Below the pieces are notes generated by a model. The model did not search any database. It saw only the letters and a program-made list of their open reading frames with translations, and was not told the DNA's origin. Source: Mannheimia haemolytica (lineage in GTDB: Bacteria; Pseudomonadota; Gammaproteobacteria; Enterobacterales; Pasteurellaceae). From it: a stretch of DNA of 64,000 nucleotides. This document shows, piece after piece, positions 26,254 to 36,847 of this stretch. The DNA is taken from NCBI RefSeq assembly GCF_004342115.1, contig NZ_SMAC01000012.1, forward strand, positions 1-64,000, read 5' to 3'. The position numbers were made by a program, and so were the translations under genes. How positions within the stretch are numbered: position 1 is the first letter of the stretch; each line of letters begins with the position of its first letter.

Positions 26254-27534
26254 TTATTTCTCTAAATAGGAGGCTAATAAATCCAAATGGCGTTTTAATG
26301 CCCCTTGATTTTCCTGTAACACGCTTAAGCCGGATTTTGCAATTTCTTGTCCGATTTGGGGCTGCTTAAGCAATAATTGAATGCTCTCGGTCAAAGCCTC
26401 GACTGAACTTTCAATTTCAATCACGCCTTTCACCTCACGCAATTTCTCAAAGATTTCAGGGAAATTATAGGTGTAAAGCCCAGAAACCACCGGAATATTA
26501 AAAGCGATTGGTTCAAGTGGATTATGCCCACCGTGTTTGACCAAACTGCCTCCTACAAAAGCAATGTCAGACAACCCATACAGTAACATCATTTCCCCCA
26601 TTGTATCACCTAACATTACTTGAGTATTTTGGCTTAACGTTTTATTCTCAGTACGTTTTACATAATTTAAATCTGATTTTTGAATCAGTAGCTCAACTAA
26701 ACCAAAACGCTCCGGATGGCGAGGCACTAAAATCAACACTAAATTCGGGTAATGCTCTAATAAGAGTTTATGAGCATCTAAAATCAGCTTCTCTTCCCCT
26801 TCGTGAGTACTGCCGGCAATCCAAATCGGTCTCTCTGTTAAATTCAGACTAGCTTTAGTTTTAATCACCGATTGATGAAGCTGTGGCGTAATTTCTAAAT
26901 CAAATTTCAGGTTACCGGTATTAACCATTTTTGCCGGTGCATAACCGAGTGCTAAATAGCGATCTCGGCTTACCTCATCTTGAGCCATAATCAGACTAAT
27001 TTGGTTGAGCATATCCTTAATGCTACCTTTTACCCAGCCATAACGCTTCGCAGAACGTGGCGATAAGCGGGCATTGGCAATCACAAATGGAATTTTACGA
27101 ATATTTACTTTACGAATTAAATTCGGCCAAAGTTCGGTTTCAATTACAATCATCAATTTCGGATCGATAAAATTCAAAAACCGCTCGATAGCATCAGGTA
27201 AGTCATAAGGCAAATAAAAATGTGAAACACTATTACCAAAAGCAGCTTGCACACGCCCAGAGCCTGTTGGCGTTACCGTTGTGACTATCAACGGAAGTTC
27301 AGGATATTGCTTGCTGACTGCCTTAATCAAAGGCGTTGCAGCAATCACCTCACCAACCGATGCCGCATGGATTACCACCCCTTTTGCTTTCGGTTTTTCC
27401 GATTCGTCATAAATCCCATAACGCTCCCATAAACGTTTCCGATAAGCCGGTTGTTTACGCCCTTTGTACCACATTAATAGCAGAACCACAGGCTGTAATA
27501 GATAACTTAAACAAATATAGAGTAAACGTAGCAT
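26254..27534 (-). CDS. waaA: Kdo transferase
   Basis: A 426-residue GT30 enzyme adding Kdo to lipid IVA on the cytoplasmic face of the inner membrane. A short N-terminal hydrophobic anchor precedes [18 protein letters not shown], and [15 protein letters not shown] and the C-terminal [14 protein letters not shown] are conserved. In Haemophilus-type bacteria the enzyme adds one Kdo, which KdkA then phosphorylates; a kdkA gene is present at 4778-5485, so a mono-functional enzyme is likely. The ribosome site is AAGGAAAATAA. It is the first gene of the five-gene transcript. Confidence 0.96.
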   Translation of the reverse strand: MLRLLYICLSYLLQPVVLLLMWYKGRKQPAYRKRLWERYGIYDESEKPKAKGVVIHAASVGEVIAATPLIKAVSKQYPELPLIVTTVTPTGSGRVQAAFGNSVSHFYLPYDLPDAIERFLNFIDPKLMIVIETELWPNLIRKVNIRKIPFVIANARLSPRSAKRYGWVKGSIKDMLNQISLIMAQDEVSRDRYLALGYAPAKMVNTGNLKFDLEITPQLHQSVIKTKASLNLTERPIWIAGSTHEGEEKLILDAHKLLLEHYPNLVLILVPRHPERFGLVELLIQKSDLNYVKRTENKTLSQNTQVMLGDTMGEMMLLYGLSDIAFVGGSLVKHGGHNPLEPIAFNIPVVSGLYTYNFPEIFEKLREVKGVIEIESSVEALTESIQLLLKQPQIGQEIAKSGLSVLQENQGALKRHLDLLASYLEK

Positions 27535-27549
27535 TTATTTTCCTTATAC

Positions 27550-27731
27550 CATAACCCTCGCCTCTTGTGGGAGAGGGGGAATATTGCAAACTGTTACAAA
27601 AAAACGACCGCTTGCCCTCTCTCTGATAAAATTGCTGAACACAATTTTATCGGTCTCTCTCCCACAAGGGGAGAGAGTCAAATACGCCAATAAATCGTTC
27701 CTCTCTTGTTCGAGAGGGGGGAACAAGCGGT
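27550..27731. repeat. palindromic intergenic repeat cluster between waaA and trhP
   Basis: This gene-free stretch contains nested inverted repeats: CTTGTGGGAGAG (about 27564-27575) against CTCTCCCACAAG (about 27657-27668), a perfect hairpin GATAAAATTG/CAATTTTATC (27624-27650), and CCTCTC/GAGAGG (about 27700-27717). It lies within the 279-bp gap and resembles mobile palindromic elements. An uptake core is at about 27724. Confidence 0.6.
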
Positions 27732-27772
27732 TATTTTTACCAAAAATTTTGCAATCTATATCCTCAAAGACA

Positions 27773-27804
27773 AAACCACGGAATAACCTTAATCCGTGGT
27801 TTAT
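27773..27804 (-). terminator. terminator after trhP
   Basis: AAACCACGGA and TCCGTGGTTT form a stem of ten pairs just downstream of the trhP stop at 27814, with a T-rich continuation on the minus strand. Confidence 0.75.
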
Positions 27805-27813
27805 CTCGCATCA

Positions 27814-29193
27814 TTACGCTTGATGTGGATTGCGGGTATTCGTATTCACTAAGTTACGCATTAAAAGTGCAAAATCCAACTCAATATCTGCCGGCACATC
27901 TAAAAAGACAAAATGCCCGTCACCGAGTGCTGCGTCCACATTTTCATTTTTGCGGTTAAGCATACGCTCGATTTTAAATACAATGTTGCCTTTAGGGGTC
28001 ATCATTTCCACTGAATCGCCCACTAAGAATTTGTTTTTCACTGCCACTTCCGCCAAGCCTTCTGCATTGCGTTTGCCGGTAAATTCGCCCACAAATTGTT
28101 GGCGTTCTGAAATCGAATAGCCATATTCATAGTTTTGGTATTCATCGTGAGTATGACGACGTAAGAAGCCCTCTGTATAACCACGGTGTGCAAGGCTTTC
28201 AAGAGTATCCATTAAACTTTCGTCAAACGGTTTACCGGCAGCGGCATCATCAATCGCCTTACGATACACCTGAGCCGTTCTCGCACAGTAATAGAACGAT
28301 TTCGTACGCCCCTCAATTTTCAGTGAATGCACCCCCATTTGAGTTAAACGCTCAACGTGTTGTACTGCACGCAGATCTTTAGAGTTCATAAAATAGGTGC
28401 CGTGTTCATCTTCAAAGGCGGTCATTTGCTCATCAGGGCGTTGTGATTCTGTATAAAGGAACACTTTATCTGTTGCTTCGCCATTACCTAGAGTAGGAGC
28501 CACATTTTTGACTTCAATTTCCGGCTCATACTTAGGCACAATTTGCCCTACCTCATCAATCTTACCTTCTTCCATTTTATATTCCCAACGGCAAGCATTG
28601 GTGCAAGTGCCTTGGTTTGGGTCACGCTTATTGATATAGCCTGAAAGCAAGCAGCGACCTGAATATGCCATACACAAAGCACCGTGAACGAAGATCTCAA
28701 GCTCCATATCCGGCACTTGTTCACGAATTTCTTCGATCTCTTCGAGTGATAATTCACGGGATAAAATCACACGGGTTAGCCCCATTTGACGCCAGAATTT
28801 CACCGTTGCCCAGTTTACCGCATTGGCTTGCACCGAAAGATGAATATCCATTTCAGGGAAATTTTCACGCACCAACATAATTAAGCCCGGATCAGACATA
28901 ATCAAAGCGTCCGGCTTCATATCCACTACCACTTTTAGATCTTTGATGAAGGTTTTTAATTTTGAGTTGTGTGGCGCAATGTTTACCACCACATAGAATT
29001 TTTTTCCTAAGGCGTGGGCTTCATCAATCGCAACTTTTAAATTGGCGTGGTTAAATTCATTATTACGCACACGCAAGCTATAACGGGGCTGTCCTGCATA
29101 AATCGCATCGGCACCATAAGCAAAAGCGTAACGCATATTTTTTAAAGAACCTGCAGGCGAAAGTAGCTCAGGTTTGGCATATTTTAAAGTCAT
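27814..29193 (-). CDS. trhP: U32-family tRNA hydroxylation protein
   Basis: A 459-residue YegQ/TrhP protein of the U32 peptidase-like family. In E. coli TrhP supports prephenate-dependent 5-hydroxylation of uridine 34 in certain tRNAs, the first step to (m)cmo5U. The family signature ELEIFVHGALCMAYSGRCLLS and the nearby cysteines of GTCTNACRWEY, which likely bind an Fe-S cluster, are present; the N-terminus KPELLSPAGSLKNMRYAFAYGADAIYAG is typical. Length matches the E. coli protein (about 453). It is a single gene, flanked by the repeat cluster on the left. Confidence 0.92.
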   Translation of the reverse strand: MTLKYAKPELLSPAGSLKNMRYAFAYGADAIYAGQPRYSLRVRNNEFNHANLKVAIDEAHALGKKFYVVVNIAPHNSKLKTFIKDLKVVVDMKPDALIMSDPGLIMLVRENFPEMDIHLSVQANAVNWATVKFWRQMGLTRVILSRELSLEEIEEIREQVPDMELEIFVHGALCMAYSGRCLLSGYINKRDPNQGTCTNACRWEYKMEEGKIDEVGQIVPKYEPEIEVKNVAPTLGNGEATDKVFLYTESQRPDEQMTAFEDEHGTYFMNSKDLRAVQHVERLTQMGVHSLKIEGRTKSFYYCARTAQVYRKAIDDAAAGKPFDESLMDTLESLAHRGYTEGFLRRHTHDEYQNYEYGYSISERQQFVGEFTGKRNAEGLAEVAVKNKFLVGDSVEMMTPKGNIVFKIERMLNRKNENVDAALGDGHFVFLDVPADIELDFALLMRNLVNTNTRNPHQA

Positions 29194-29320
29194 ATTATTC
29201 TCTTTTCTGATAACAAGTCAGGACTTCTCGACGTGAGAAGCGTAAGCGGTATATTTTCTAAGAAATATTGCGTGATGGCAAGCTAATCCATTACAATCCG
29301 ATTTTTATGTGGGGAAAAAT

Positions 29321-29692
29321 ATGAAACTTAAATACCTTTTAGCAACAATATTACTGGCTTTTTCAACATTTACCGTCGCTCAAAGCATCAAGACGGAGAT
29401 GATGCAAATGAATATGCAAGCGAATAAATTGATGCGTGCCGAATCGGCAGAAGAGTTTAGCGAAATTGCGAATGATTTCATTATAATTACCGAGAAAACC
29501 AAAGGGATTTTTCCCAATAGCGTAGAAGGCGATAAAGCAGCTCAGGAAGATTACCAAGCCGGTATGCAAAAATTAATTGATATGGTTAATCAAGCCATTG
29601 AGAAAGCTCAAGCAGGTGAATTGCAAGAAGCAAAAATGCTGATTTCCGAGCTTGAAATGATCAAGCGTGAATATCACAAAAAATACAAATAA
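29321..29692 (+). CDS. cybC: cytochrome b562 family protein
   Basis: A 123-residue periplasmic four-helix-bundle heme protein. A signal peptide ends near residue 20 (FSTFTVA). Alignment by eye with E. coli cytochrome b562 puts Met27 at the Met ligand position (Met7 of the mature protein) and His119, in REYHKKYK, at the His102 position, so both heme ligands are kept. No CxxCH is present, so heme would be noncovalent. The ATG at 29321 follows GGGGAAAA; a GTG four codons upstream overlaps that site. The redox partner is unknown. It is convergent with dnaE. Confidence 0.85.
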   Translation: MKLKYLLATILLAFSTFTVAQSIKTEMMQMNMQANKLMRAESAEEFSEIANDFIIITEKTKGIFPNSVEGDKAAQEDYQAGMQKLIDMVNQAIEKAQAGELQEAKMLISELEMIKREYHKKYK

Positions 29693-29704
29693 TTCAACAC
29701 ATTA

Positions 29705-29730
29705 AAAGGGTGAGCTAAAGCTCACCCTTT
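29705..29730. terminator. bidirectional terminator between cybC and dnaE
   Basis: AAAGGGTGAGC and GCTCACCCTTT form a strong stem with A and T tracts on opposite sides. Confidence 0.85.
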
Positions 29731-32700
29731 CTATTCAAATTCCAGTTCAACCGAATTCTCACCAAGAAGTGCCTTTAATTCGCTAAACATTGCCTCATTC
29801 GGGCTGATTCGCCACTCTACTCCGCCTTTGAGCAATACCCTACCTTCCGGGCTTTGGTAATAAAAATGCAGCGGTAAAGTGCCTTCTTTATGTGGGGTGA
29901 TGATAGCGGTCATTTTTTTAATAAAATCTGCAGAAAGTTGCTCTTTGCTAATCGCTAACGCTAAACTTTTGGCAAATCGACCCCTTGCTTCATCAAGGGA
30001 TAACACTTCTCGAGCCGACATTTTCAGTCCACCGCTGAAATCATCAAACTGTACCGAACCTGTTGCCACAATAATTTGGTCTTGTTGCATCAAATGCCCG
30101 AAATTTTCTAAGGCTTCCGAGAAAAGGGTAATGTCCAATTTCCCCGAGCGATCTTCAATAGTCGCAATCCCAATACGGCTTCCTCGCTTGGTAACTGCCA
30201 CTCGAGATGCCATAACAATTCCTGAAACCGTGGTCATTTGCCCTCGGAAAGTCGGTTGCAATTCATTCAGCCGATTAGGGGCATAGTGGGATAATTCTTT
30301 GAGGAATCTACCAATCGGGTGTCCGCTTAAATACAGCCCGAGCGTGGCACGCTCTCCATCTAAAATCACTTGCTCCGACCATTTTGGCGTATTGGCGTAA
30401 GCATTTTGCACTTCTTCCGGTGTCTCGGTAAGCACGCCAAACATATCGCTCTGCCCGAGTTCCTCCATTTTAGCGTGCTGATCTGAGGCTTTAAGTGCAT
30501 CTTCCAAATTCTTCATCAAGGCAGCTCGGTGAGGGCCTAATTTGTCAAAAGCACCGGACATAATCAGGCTTTCAAAGGTGCGGCGGTTGATTTTTTTCAG
30601 ATCGACCCGAGCGGTTAAATCAAATAGATCTTTAAATTTCCCCTCTTTTTGGCGAGCTGCCAGAATTGCCTCAATCGGTCCTTCCCCAACGCCTTTAATT
30701 GCTCCTAGCCCGTAAACAATTTCGCCTTTTTCATTTACGCTAAAACGATGTTTACCGCTGTTTACATCAGGCGGCACAACGGTTAAGCCCATATTCATAC
30801 ACTCATCGTAGAACCCGACAATTTTATCGGTATTATCCATCTCTGAGGTCATTACCGCAGCCATAAATTCTGCCGGATAATGGGCTTTTAGCCAAAGTGT
30901 TTGGTAAGAAACCAACGCATAAGCTGCTGAGTGAGATTTATTAAAGCCGTAGCCGGCAAACTTTTCTACCAAGTCAAAAATTTGACCGGCAAGTTTACCG
31001 TCAATCCCTTTGGCTTCCGCCCCTTTTTCAAACACTTCACGCTGTGCAGCCATTTCCTCCGGTTTCTTCTTACCCATTGCACGGCGGAGTAAGTCCGCTC
31101 CACCGAGTGTATAACCGGCAAGCTCTTGTGCAATTTGCATAACCTGTTCTTGGTAAACAATGACCCCATAAGTCGGCTCGAGAATAGGTTTTAAGCATTC
31201 GTGTTGGTATTGCGGATCAGGATAAGAAACCTCTTCTTTGCCGTGTTTACGGTCAATAAAGTTCTGCACCATACCTGATTCCAGCGGCCCTGGGCGGAAT
31301 AGTGCCACCAATGCGATAATATCTTCAAAACAGTCCGGCTTCAGGCGAGAAATTAAGTCTTTCATTCCCCGTGATTCAAGCTGGAATACTGCTGTAGTTT
31401 TAGCTGCCAGCAACAGAGCAAAGGATTTTTTATCATCAAGCGAAATGGTTTCAATCCGAATCGGCTCTTTGCCTTCACGAGCCAAACGTTCGTTAATCAT
31501 CTCCAACGCCCATTTGATGATGGTGAGCGTACGCAAGCCTAAGAAGTCAAACTTCACCAATCCTGCATATTCCACGTCATTTTTATCAAAATGGGTAACC
31601 GGGTGTAAGCCCTCGCTATCGCAATAAAGCGGCGAAAAATCGGTAATCGCAGTTGGGGCGATCACCACACCACCAGCGTGTTTACCTGCATTACGAGTTA
31701 CACCTTCGAGCTTACGAGCCATATCAATAAGGTCTTTCACCTCTTCATCGGCTTCATATAGCTCAGGCAATTTTGGCTCAGCGGCAAAGGCTTTTTCAAG
31801 CGTCATTCCTGGATCGGGCGGAATGAGTTTGGAGATGCGATCCACAAAGCTATAGGGGTGTCCAAGCACTCGCCCTACATCTCGAATGACCGCTTTCGCC
31901 GCCATAGTACCGAATGTGATAATTTGCGATACCGCTTGTCGCCCGTAGGTTTCCGCAACGTGTTCAATCACACGGTCTCGCCCGTCCATACAGAAATCAA
32001 CGTCAAAATCGGGCATTGAAACACGCTCAGGGTTGAGAAAACGCTCAAAAAGCAAATCAAATTCCAATGGGTCAAGATCGGTAATCTTCAACGCATAAGC
32101 CACCAATGAGCCTGCCCCTGAGCCACGACCCGGTCCTACCGGAATATCATTATCTTTGGACCATTGGATAAACTCCATCACGATCAAAAAGTAACCCGGG
32201 AACCCCATTTGGTTGATCACATCTAATTCAACTTGCAATCTTTCGTCATAAACCGACCGCTTGTTCGCCCTTTCCTCAGGATCAGGGAATAGAAACTCTA
32301 AACGCTCTTCTAAGCCTTCTTTCGATTTTTTTACCAAGAAATCTTCGGTGGAAAGCTCACCGGTCGGGAAATTTGGCAGGAAATACTCGCCCAAACGCAC
32401 GGTAACCGAACAGCGTTTCGCAATTTCAACCGTGTTTGCCAATGCACTCGGTAAATCGGCAAACAGCTTGCACATTTCCTCTTCAGTACGGAAATATTGT
32501 TTCGGTGAGTATTTTTTCGGGCGTTTCGGGTCGTCTAGGGTGTAGCTGTCGTGAATGGCAACCCGAATTTCGTGTGCGTCAAAGTCATCTTCTTTCAAGA
32601 AGACAACATCATTTACCGCCACTAACGGAATTGCATTTTTTTGTGAAAATTCGACCGCTTGTTTGATATAGCGTTCTTCGTCTGCCCGTCCGGTACGGCA

Positions 32701-33207
32701 AACGGAAAGGTAAAAATGATTCGGGTAATATTGCTGATAAAAAGCCACTTTTTCTTCAGCTTCTTGTCGGTTTTCTTTGAGTAAGGCTTTACCCACATCG
32801 CCCATTCGCCCGCCCGAAAGAATGATAATGCCTTCATTCAACTCTGCCAGCCATTCACGTTCCACCATCGGAAATTCAATATAGCCTTGCTGATAGGCCT
32901 TAGACAAAATTTGGGTAATGTTATGGTAGCCTTTATTGTTCTTTGCAAGTAATGTCAGTTCAAAATAATCTTCACTGCCTGCCTCGGTTCTCACATAAAC
33001 ATCCGCCCCGATAATCGGCTTAATTCCAGCTCCCAATGCTTCGCCATAAAATTTCACCAACCCGCAAAAATTAGTAAAATCCGTCAAGCCCATCGCCACC
33101 ATATTATTGGCAACCGCCGTTTTGACTAACGATTTAACCTTAGCTAAACCATTAATCATTGAGAAATCACTGTGAACTTTTAAATGAACGAAACGACAAT
33201 CTGACAT
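29731..33207 (-). CDS. dnaE: DNA polymerase III alpha subunit
   Basis: A 1158-residue replicative polymerase, the family length. The N-terminal PHP domain begins [22 protein letters not shown]. The polymerase palm carries the acidic catalytic motif [11 protein letters not shown] (residues about 400) and a third Asp later. [25 protein letters not shown], the finger/thumb features, and a C-terminal OB-fold (about residues 985-1070, [15 protein letters not shown]) are visible. The start ATG at 33207 is close to a MITE-like element that occupies the whole gap up to lptG. In many relatives dnaE is linked to lpxB/rnhB or accA; neither is seen here. Confidence 0.97.
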   Translation of the reverse strand: MSDCRFVHLKVHSDFSMINGLAKVKSLVKTAVANNMVAMGLTDFTNFCGLVKFYGEALGAGIKPIIGADVYVRTEAGSEDYFELTLLAKNNKGYHNITQILSKAYQQGYIEFPMVEREWLAELNEGIIILSGGRMGDVGKALLKENRQEAEEKVAFYQQYYPNHFYLSVCRTGRADEERYIKQAVEFSQKNAIPLVAVNDVVFLKEDDFDAHEIRVAIHDSYTLDDPKRPKKYSPKQYFRTEEEMCKLFADLPSALANTVEIAKRCSVTVRLGEYFLPNFPTGELSTEDFLVKKSKEGLEERLEFLFPDPEERANKRSVYDERLQVELDVINQMGFPGYFLIVMEFIQWSKDNDIPVGPGRGSGAGSLVAYALKITDLDPLEFDLLFERFLNPERVSMPDFDVDFCMDGRDRVIEHVAETYGRQAVSQIITFGTMAAKAVIRDVGRVLGHPYSFVDRISKLIPPDPGMTLEKAFAAEPKLPELYEADEEVKDLIDMARKLEGVTRNAGKHAGGVVIAPTAITDFSPLYCDSEGLHPVTHFDKNDVEYAGLVKFDFLGLRTLTIIKWALEMINERLAREGKEPIRIETISLDDKKSFALLLAAKTTAVFQLESRGMKDLISRLKPDCFEDIIALVALFRPGPLESGMVQNFIDRKHGKEEVSYPDPQYQHECLKPILEPTYGVIVYQEQVMQIAQELAGYTLGGADLLRRAMGKKKPEEMAAQREVFEKGAEAKGIDGKLAGQIFDLVEKFAGYGFNKSHSAAYALVSYQTLWLKAHYPAEFMAAVMTSEMDNTDKIVGFYDECMNMGLTVVPPDVNSGKHRFSVNEKGEIVYGLGAIKGVGEGPIEAILAARQKEGKFKDLFDLTARVDLKKINRRTFESLIMSGAFDKLGPHRAALMKNLEDALKASDQHAKMEELGQSDMFGVLTETPEEVQNAYANTPKWSEQVILDGERATLGLYLSGHPIGRFLKELSHYAPNRLNELQPTFRGQMTTVSGIVMASRVAVTKRGSRIGIATIEDRSGKLDITLFSEALENFGHLMQQDQIIVATGSVQFDDFSGGLKMSAREVLSLDEARGRFAKSLALAISKEQLSADFIKKMTAIITPHKEGTLPLHFYYQSPEGRVLLKGGVEWRISPNEAMFSELKALLGENSVELEFE

Positions 33208-33233
33208 AGGAATATAATCTAAGTAAAGCAGTT

Positions 33234-33424
33234 CCCCTCTTTAGTAAAGACTGTCAGGTTCTAAAAAGTGAAGCCTGCTGTGAATAAAATCCCGTTGGGC
33301 GAATGTTATTCGCCCCTACAAACGAGCATTATTCTTGCTCAGAGTTACATTTAAAATCCGAATGTAGGGGCGAATTACATTCGCCCTTTCAGAACCTGAC
33401 AACCCTGCTTTATCTAAAGAGGGG
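33234..33424. repeat. MITE-like palindromic element between dnaE and lptG
   Basis: Outer arms CCCCTCTTTA...TGTCAGGTTCT (33234-33262) and AGAACCTGACA...TAAAGAGGGG (33391-33424) are inverted copies of each other. Inner arms GGGCGAATG...CGCCCCTACA (33298-33320) and TGTAGGGGCGAA...CGCCC (33363-33386) are also inverted, and a small hairpin GAGCA/TGCTC lies at the centre. It has no ORF and fills most of the 225-bp gap, as a nonautonomous mobile palindrome would. Confidence 0.75.
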
Positions 33425-33432
33425 AGTAAAAA

Positions 33433-34530
33433 TTAATCACGTTTTTTGCTTAACAGCCACCAAACGATGATCAAACAGAGTAGGCTTGGAATTAATGCTC
33501 CAACCGGTACAGGTAACCAAGTGGCAATTAAGCTTAAATTGCCAAACACAATATTTGCCACATAGAACATAAAGCCGGCAACAATACCAATCACAATTTT
33601 CGCCCCCATCGTACTACTACGAAGCGGCCCGAAAATAAAGGAGATCGCAAGTAGCATCATCACCGCCATTGAGATTGGTTGGAATACTTTTCGCCAGAAG
33701 GTGATCTCAAAACGTTTTGGATCTTGTCCGGTATCTTTTAAGAAGCCGACATAATCTGCCAAGCCTGAAATCGAGAGCGACTCCGGTTTGAGTGAAACAA
33801 TGCCTAATTTGCTAGGGGTTAAACTGGTTTGCCAAACTTGATCCGGCTGTTTAGCTTGCTGGATCTGATTTTCTCCCACAGTCGATTTTTCCACTTTAGA
33901 CAACACCCAGCCTTTTTCATCGCTGTAATTCGCAGTACCGGCTTTTAAAACGGATTGCAATTCACGTTTGTTTTGTCCTTCGCCGAATTGATAAATCAGT
34001 ACGTTATCTAAGCTTTTTTCATTTTTAATATGATTGATATAGATAAATGAATTGCCATCTTTCGCCCAAAACCCGTCTTTTGTCGCAAGCATTGAGCCAC
34101 CGCTTTGAGCAATCGAACGCATATTACGGGCAAATTGCTCGGTTTGTGGCACGCCCCATTCGCCAATAATCATAGTAAAAAGTACCAGCGGTAAGGCAGT
34201 TTTCATCACGGCTAAACCAATGCGGAAACGGGAAAAACCGGAGGCTTGCATCACCACCAATTCACTGCGGCTCGCAAGGTTGCCTAAACCGAGTAATGAG
34301 CCAAGTAATGCCGCAATCGGGAAAAAGGTTTCGATATCTCGTGGAATAGTTAAAAAAGTATAGTATGCCGCTTTTAAGCCATCGTAAGAGCCACGCCCTA
34401 CATCACGAAACTCTTCCACAAATTTAATAATCGCCCCAAGCCCAATCAACATAAACAGGGTTAAAAAAATCGCGGATAAAATCGTTTTGCCGATGTAGCG
34501 TTCTAAAATATTCATTGAGAAAAATTGCAT
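33433..34530 (-). CDS. lptG: LPS export ABC permease LptG
   Basis: A 365-residue inner-membrane subunit of the LptB2FGC complex that extracts LPS from the inner membrane. Six helices surround a periplasmic beta-jellyroll (about residues 130-260). The start is at 34530, where TAATG overlaps the lptF stop; [17 protein letters not shown] resembles the E. coli start MQPFGVLDRYIGKTI, so the upstream ATG is preferred to an internal one five codons later. Essential in most Gram-negatives. Confidence 0.95.
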   Translation of the reverse strand: MQFFSMNILERYIGKTILSAIFLTLFMLIGLGAIIKFVEEFRDVGRGSYDGLKAAYYTFLTIPRDIETFFPIAALLGSLLGLGNLASRSELVVMQASGFSRFRIGLAVMKTALPLVLFTMIIGEWGVPQTEQFARNMRSIAQSGGSMLATKDGFWAKDGNSFIYINHIKNEKSLDNVLIYQFGEGQNKRELQSVLKAGTANYSDEKGWVLSKVEKSTVGENQIQQAKQPDQVWQTSLTPSKLGIVSLKPESLSISGLADYVGFLKDTGQDPKRFEITFWRKVFQPISMAVMMLLAISFIFGPLRSSTMGAKIVIGIVAGFMFYVANIVFGNLSLIATWLPVPVGALIPSLLCLIIVWWLLSKKRD

Positions 34531-35639
34531 TATGCCACCGCCTTATTGGTTAATTTTTTTGCACCAAATTGATAGCGTAACTTAGACATAAATTTACTAT
34601 CCCACGCATTTAAAATAACACCTAAAACTAAAAAGGCAACTGATACCAACGGCATTAACACTTCCGCATTCAACTTGCCTGATGCCCCTGACGATTTCAG
34701 CGAGCTTTGTAGTAAGAAATAGATTAAATAAAGCAATAACGCCGGCAGTAGTTTAGCAAAACGCCCTTGACGAGGGTTTACACTACTCATTGGCACCGCT
34801 AATAATGCCATTAACGGTACAGCTAAAATCAAAGCAAGCCGCCAATGAAGCTCGGCTTTTGCTTCCGGCGTTTTGGTTTCCATTAATTTCTTGAAATCGG
34901 CTCGTTGCACTAATTTCTCATCAGATTCAACGTCTTGATAGCCTAAATAAGCAGAATAATTCTCAAAATGTGAAATACGGAAATCGGCACTTTGTGGTGT
35001 ACCTTCAAAACGCTTGCTCTCTGCCAAGGTTAAGACTTGATCACCATTTGGCAAACCTTGCAACGTGCCGGATTCAGCAACAACCACTGAAGGTTTGTTT
35101 TTCTTCTGCTGTTCCGGCTGGAAAACGTAGATATCATTTAGACTGTTATTTTCAATTTTATCAATAAATAACACATAGCCACCGGCAGACATAAATTGTC
35201 CGGCCGAAAGAGCCGCAAAACGTGGGTTGGCTTTCGCTTCCGCTAACATTTCACTCTGTTTATTAATTGCCCAAGGCGTAAGCCAAAACACGTTATAAAC
35301 CGCTAATGCAGTGGTAAAAATCGAGAGAAACATCGCCACTTTAACCAATAGCCCTTGCCCGATACCACAAGCCCGCATTACGGTAATTTCACTTTCGGCA
35401 TAAAACCGCCCGAGGGTTAATAACAAGGCGATAAACAGTGAGAGTGGCAGCATTAATTGTGCCATTGTCGGCATACCTAAGCCTAATAAGCTCACCACTA
35501 AATCTGCCGGTACTTTACCACTCACAGCAGAACTTAGAACACGCACTAATTGCTGACAAAAAAAGATCAGTAATAAGATAAACAATATCGCCAATTGGCT
35601 TTTAAATATCTCTTTGGTTAAATATCGGCTTAAGATCAC
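34530..35639 (-). CDS. lptF: LPS export ABC permease LptF
   Basis: A 369-residue partner of LptG with the same architecture. [20 protein letters not shown], the coupling region [21 protein letters not shown], and [32 protein letters not shown] are typical. It is the first gene of lptFG and is translationally coupled to lptG. In Haemophilus influenzae lptF lies directly divergent from pepA; here an extra gene, at 35813-36613, intervenes. Confidence 0.95.
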   Translation of the reverse strand: MILSRYLTKEIFKSQLAILFILLLIFFCQQLVRVLSSAVSGKVPADLVVSLLGLGMPTMAQLMLPLSLFIALLLTLGRFYAESEITVMRACGIGQGLLVKVAMFLSIFTTALAVYNVFWLTPWAINKQSEMLAEAKANPRFAALSAGQFMSAGGYVLFIDKIENNSLNDIYVFQPEQQKKNKPSVVVAESGTLQGLPNGDQVLTLAESKRFEGTPQSADFRISHFENYSAYLGYQDVESDEKLVQRADFKKLMETKTPEAKAELHWRLALILAVPLMALLAVPMSSVNPRQGRFAKLLPALLLYLIYFLLQSSLKSSGASGKLNAEVLMPLVSVAFLVLGVILNAWDSKFMSKLRYQFGAKKLTNKAVA

Positions 35640-35812
35640 GTTTTTTCTCTATAACATTTACAAATCTGAATACCGCTAAACACAAACGGTCTATTTTTGT
35701 TAATTTTTTGCAAAGAGCGCAAAATAACTTATTCGAATCGCTAATAATACCTTTTTCATACAAAAAAATCACCTATAGAAAATATCACGCACGGCAAAAG
35801 CGTGCGTAAGTA

Positions 35813-36613
35813 TTATTGTTTTTTCGATTTTTTCGATGATGTTGCTTTATGAGCTTCAAGAATTAATTTCTTACCTTGGCTATCTTCAATTTCAATCTTA
35901 GGTGGTGCTTCCGTATTTTGATGAAGGATAGCTATAATATTTTCACCTTGTGCAATATCTTCAAAGTTTCCTTTCACACGTAACTTAGCCGCATCAACAC
36001 TAGTGTCAAATACTAAGAATGTACCTAATGCGGTAACTCTAAGATTTTTAAGCCCTATATTGTCCTTCGTTACCGTTTTATATTGAGGTGCTTTTTTCCC
36101 TTTTGCAGCCATAATCTTCTCTTGATTAGTCGCAATATTAAGAATATTTTGAACTTTAGTCGCTTCTGCTGTAGATTGTGCCTGTTCTGTTAAATTTGGT
36201 TCTCCATCAAAAATAACATCCCCAACAAATTGCACCTCTTTAGGCTCATTTTGCAATAATGGTGCAACGTCTTTAGCTGAAACAACCAAAAATAACCGTT
36301 CACCTATTTTTTCAAAACGGACATCAATATTGGTTAATTGTGATTCAATTTGTTCATTAATTGTCTTGATCGCAGTTTCTGTCTCATTTTGAAGCGATAT
36401 TTTACGTGTAATATCAACATCATAAGCAATAAAACCAACTTTTAAACGTTGTGATAACTGCTGAAGTAAATTGCCCACATTTCCATCATAAGAAAGACGT
36501 AACTTTGCCTGCTCATAGCGACTAATTTGAGCATCATCATTAGCGAAAATAGTGTTTTGAGTCCCTAAGCCGATTAGACCAACAACAAACGTTTTACCCC
36601 AAAAGCGCATCAT
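35813..36613 (-). CDS. exported protein of unknown function, secretin-N0/DotD-like segment
   Basis: A 266-residue protein that I do not assign to a known gene. The start is placed at 36613 because GGAG lies 6-7 nt upstream. A signal peptide (about residues 1-24, ending NTIFA) implies export to the periplasm. Residues about 35-110 (YDGNVGNLLQQLSQRLKVGF and following) are reminiscent of the N0/STN-like domain of secretins and of DotD/TraH pilot proteins, based on shape only. The C-terminus is Lys/Ser-rich and very basic. It lies alone between lptF and pepA. Whether it was acquired or is an old resident in this lineage is not clear. Confidence 0.75.
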   Translation of the reverse strand: MMRFWGKTFVVGLIGLGTQNTIFANDDAQISRYEQAKLRLSYDGNVGNLLQQLSQRLKVGFIAYDVDITRKISLQNETETAIKTINEQIESQLTNIDVRFEKIGERLFLVVSAKDVAPLLQNEPKEVQFVGDVIFDGEPNLTEQAQSTAEATKVQNILNIATNQEKIMAAKGKKAPQYKTVTKDNIGLKNLRVTALGTFLVFDTSVDAAKLRVKGNFEDIAQGENIIAILHQNTEAPPKIEIEDSQGKKLILEAHKATSSKKSKKQ

Positions 36614-36847
36614 TTTTATCTCCAATTATTCTCTTAAATCTAAAAAACTCTTTTAGTATAAAGTAAGCAAACTAAAAGAAAAACCAGTAAAATTATCTAT
36701 ACGACCGCAAAAAACATTTAATATTTGCAAATAAAAAGTAAATTATTTTAAATAATGATTTACATCAGGGTATATCTATATTTTACTTATCATTGATGAT
36801 TATGTTGGCATTATAAAATCTGTAGCAATAAAAATTAAGGAGGAAAA

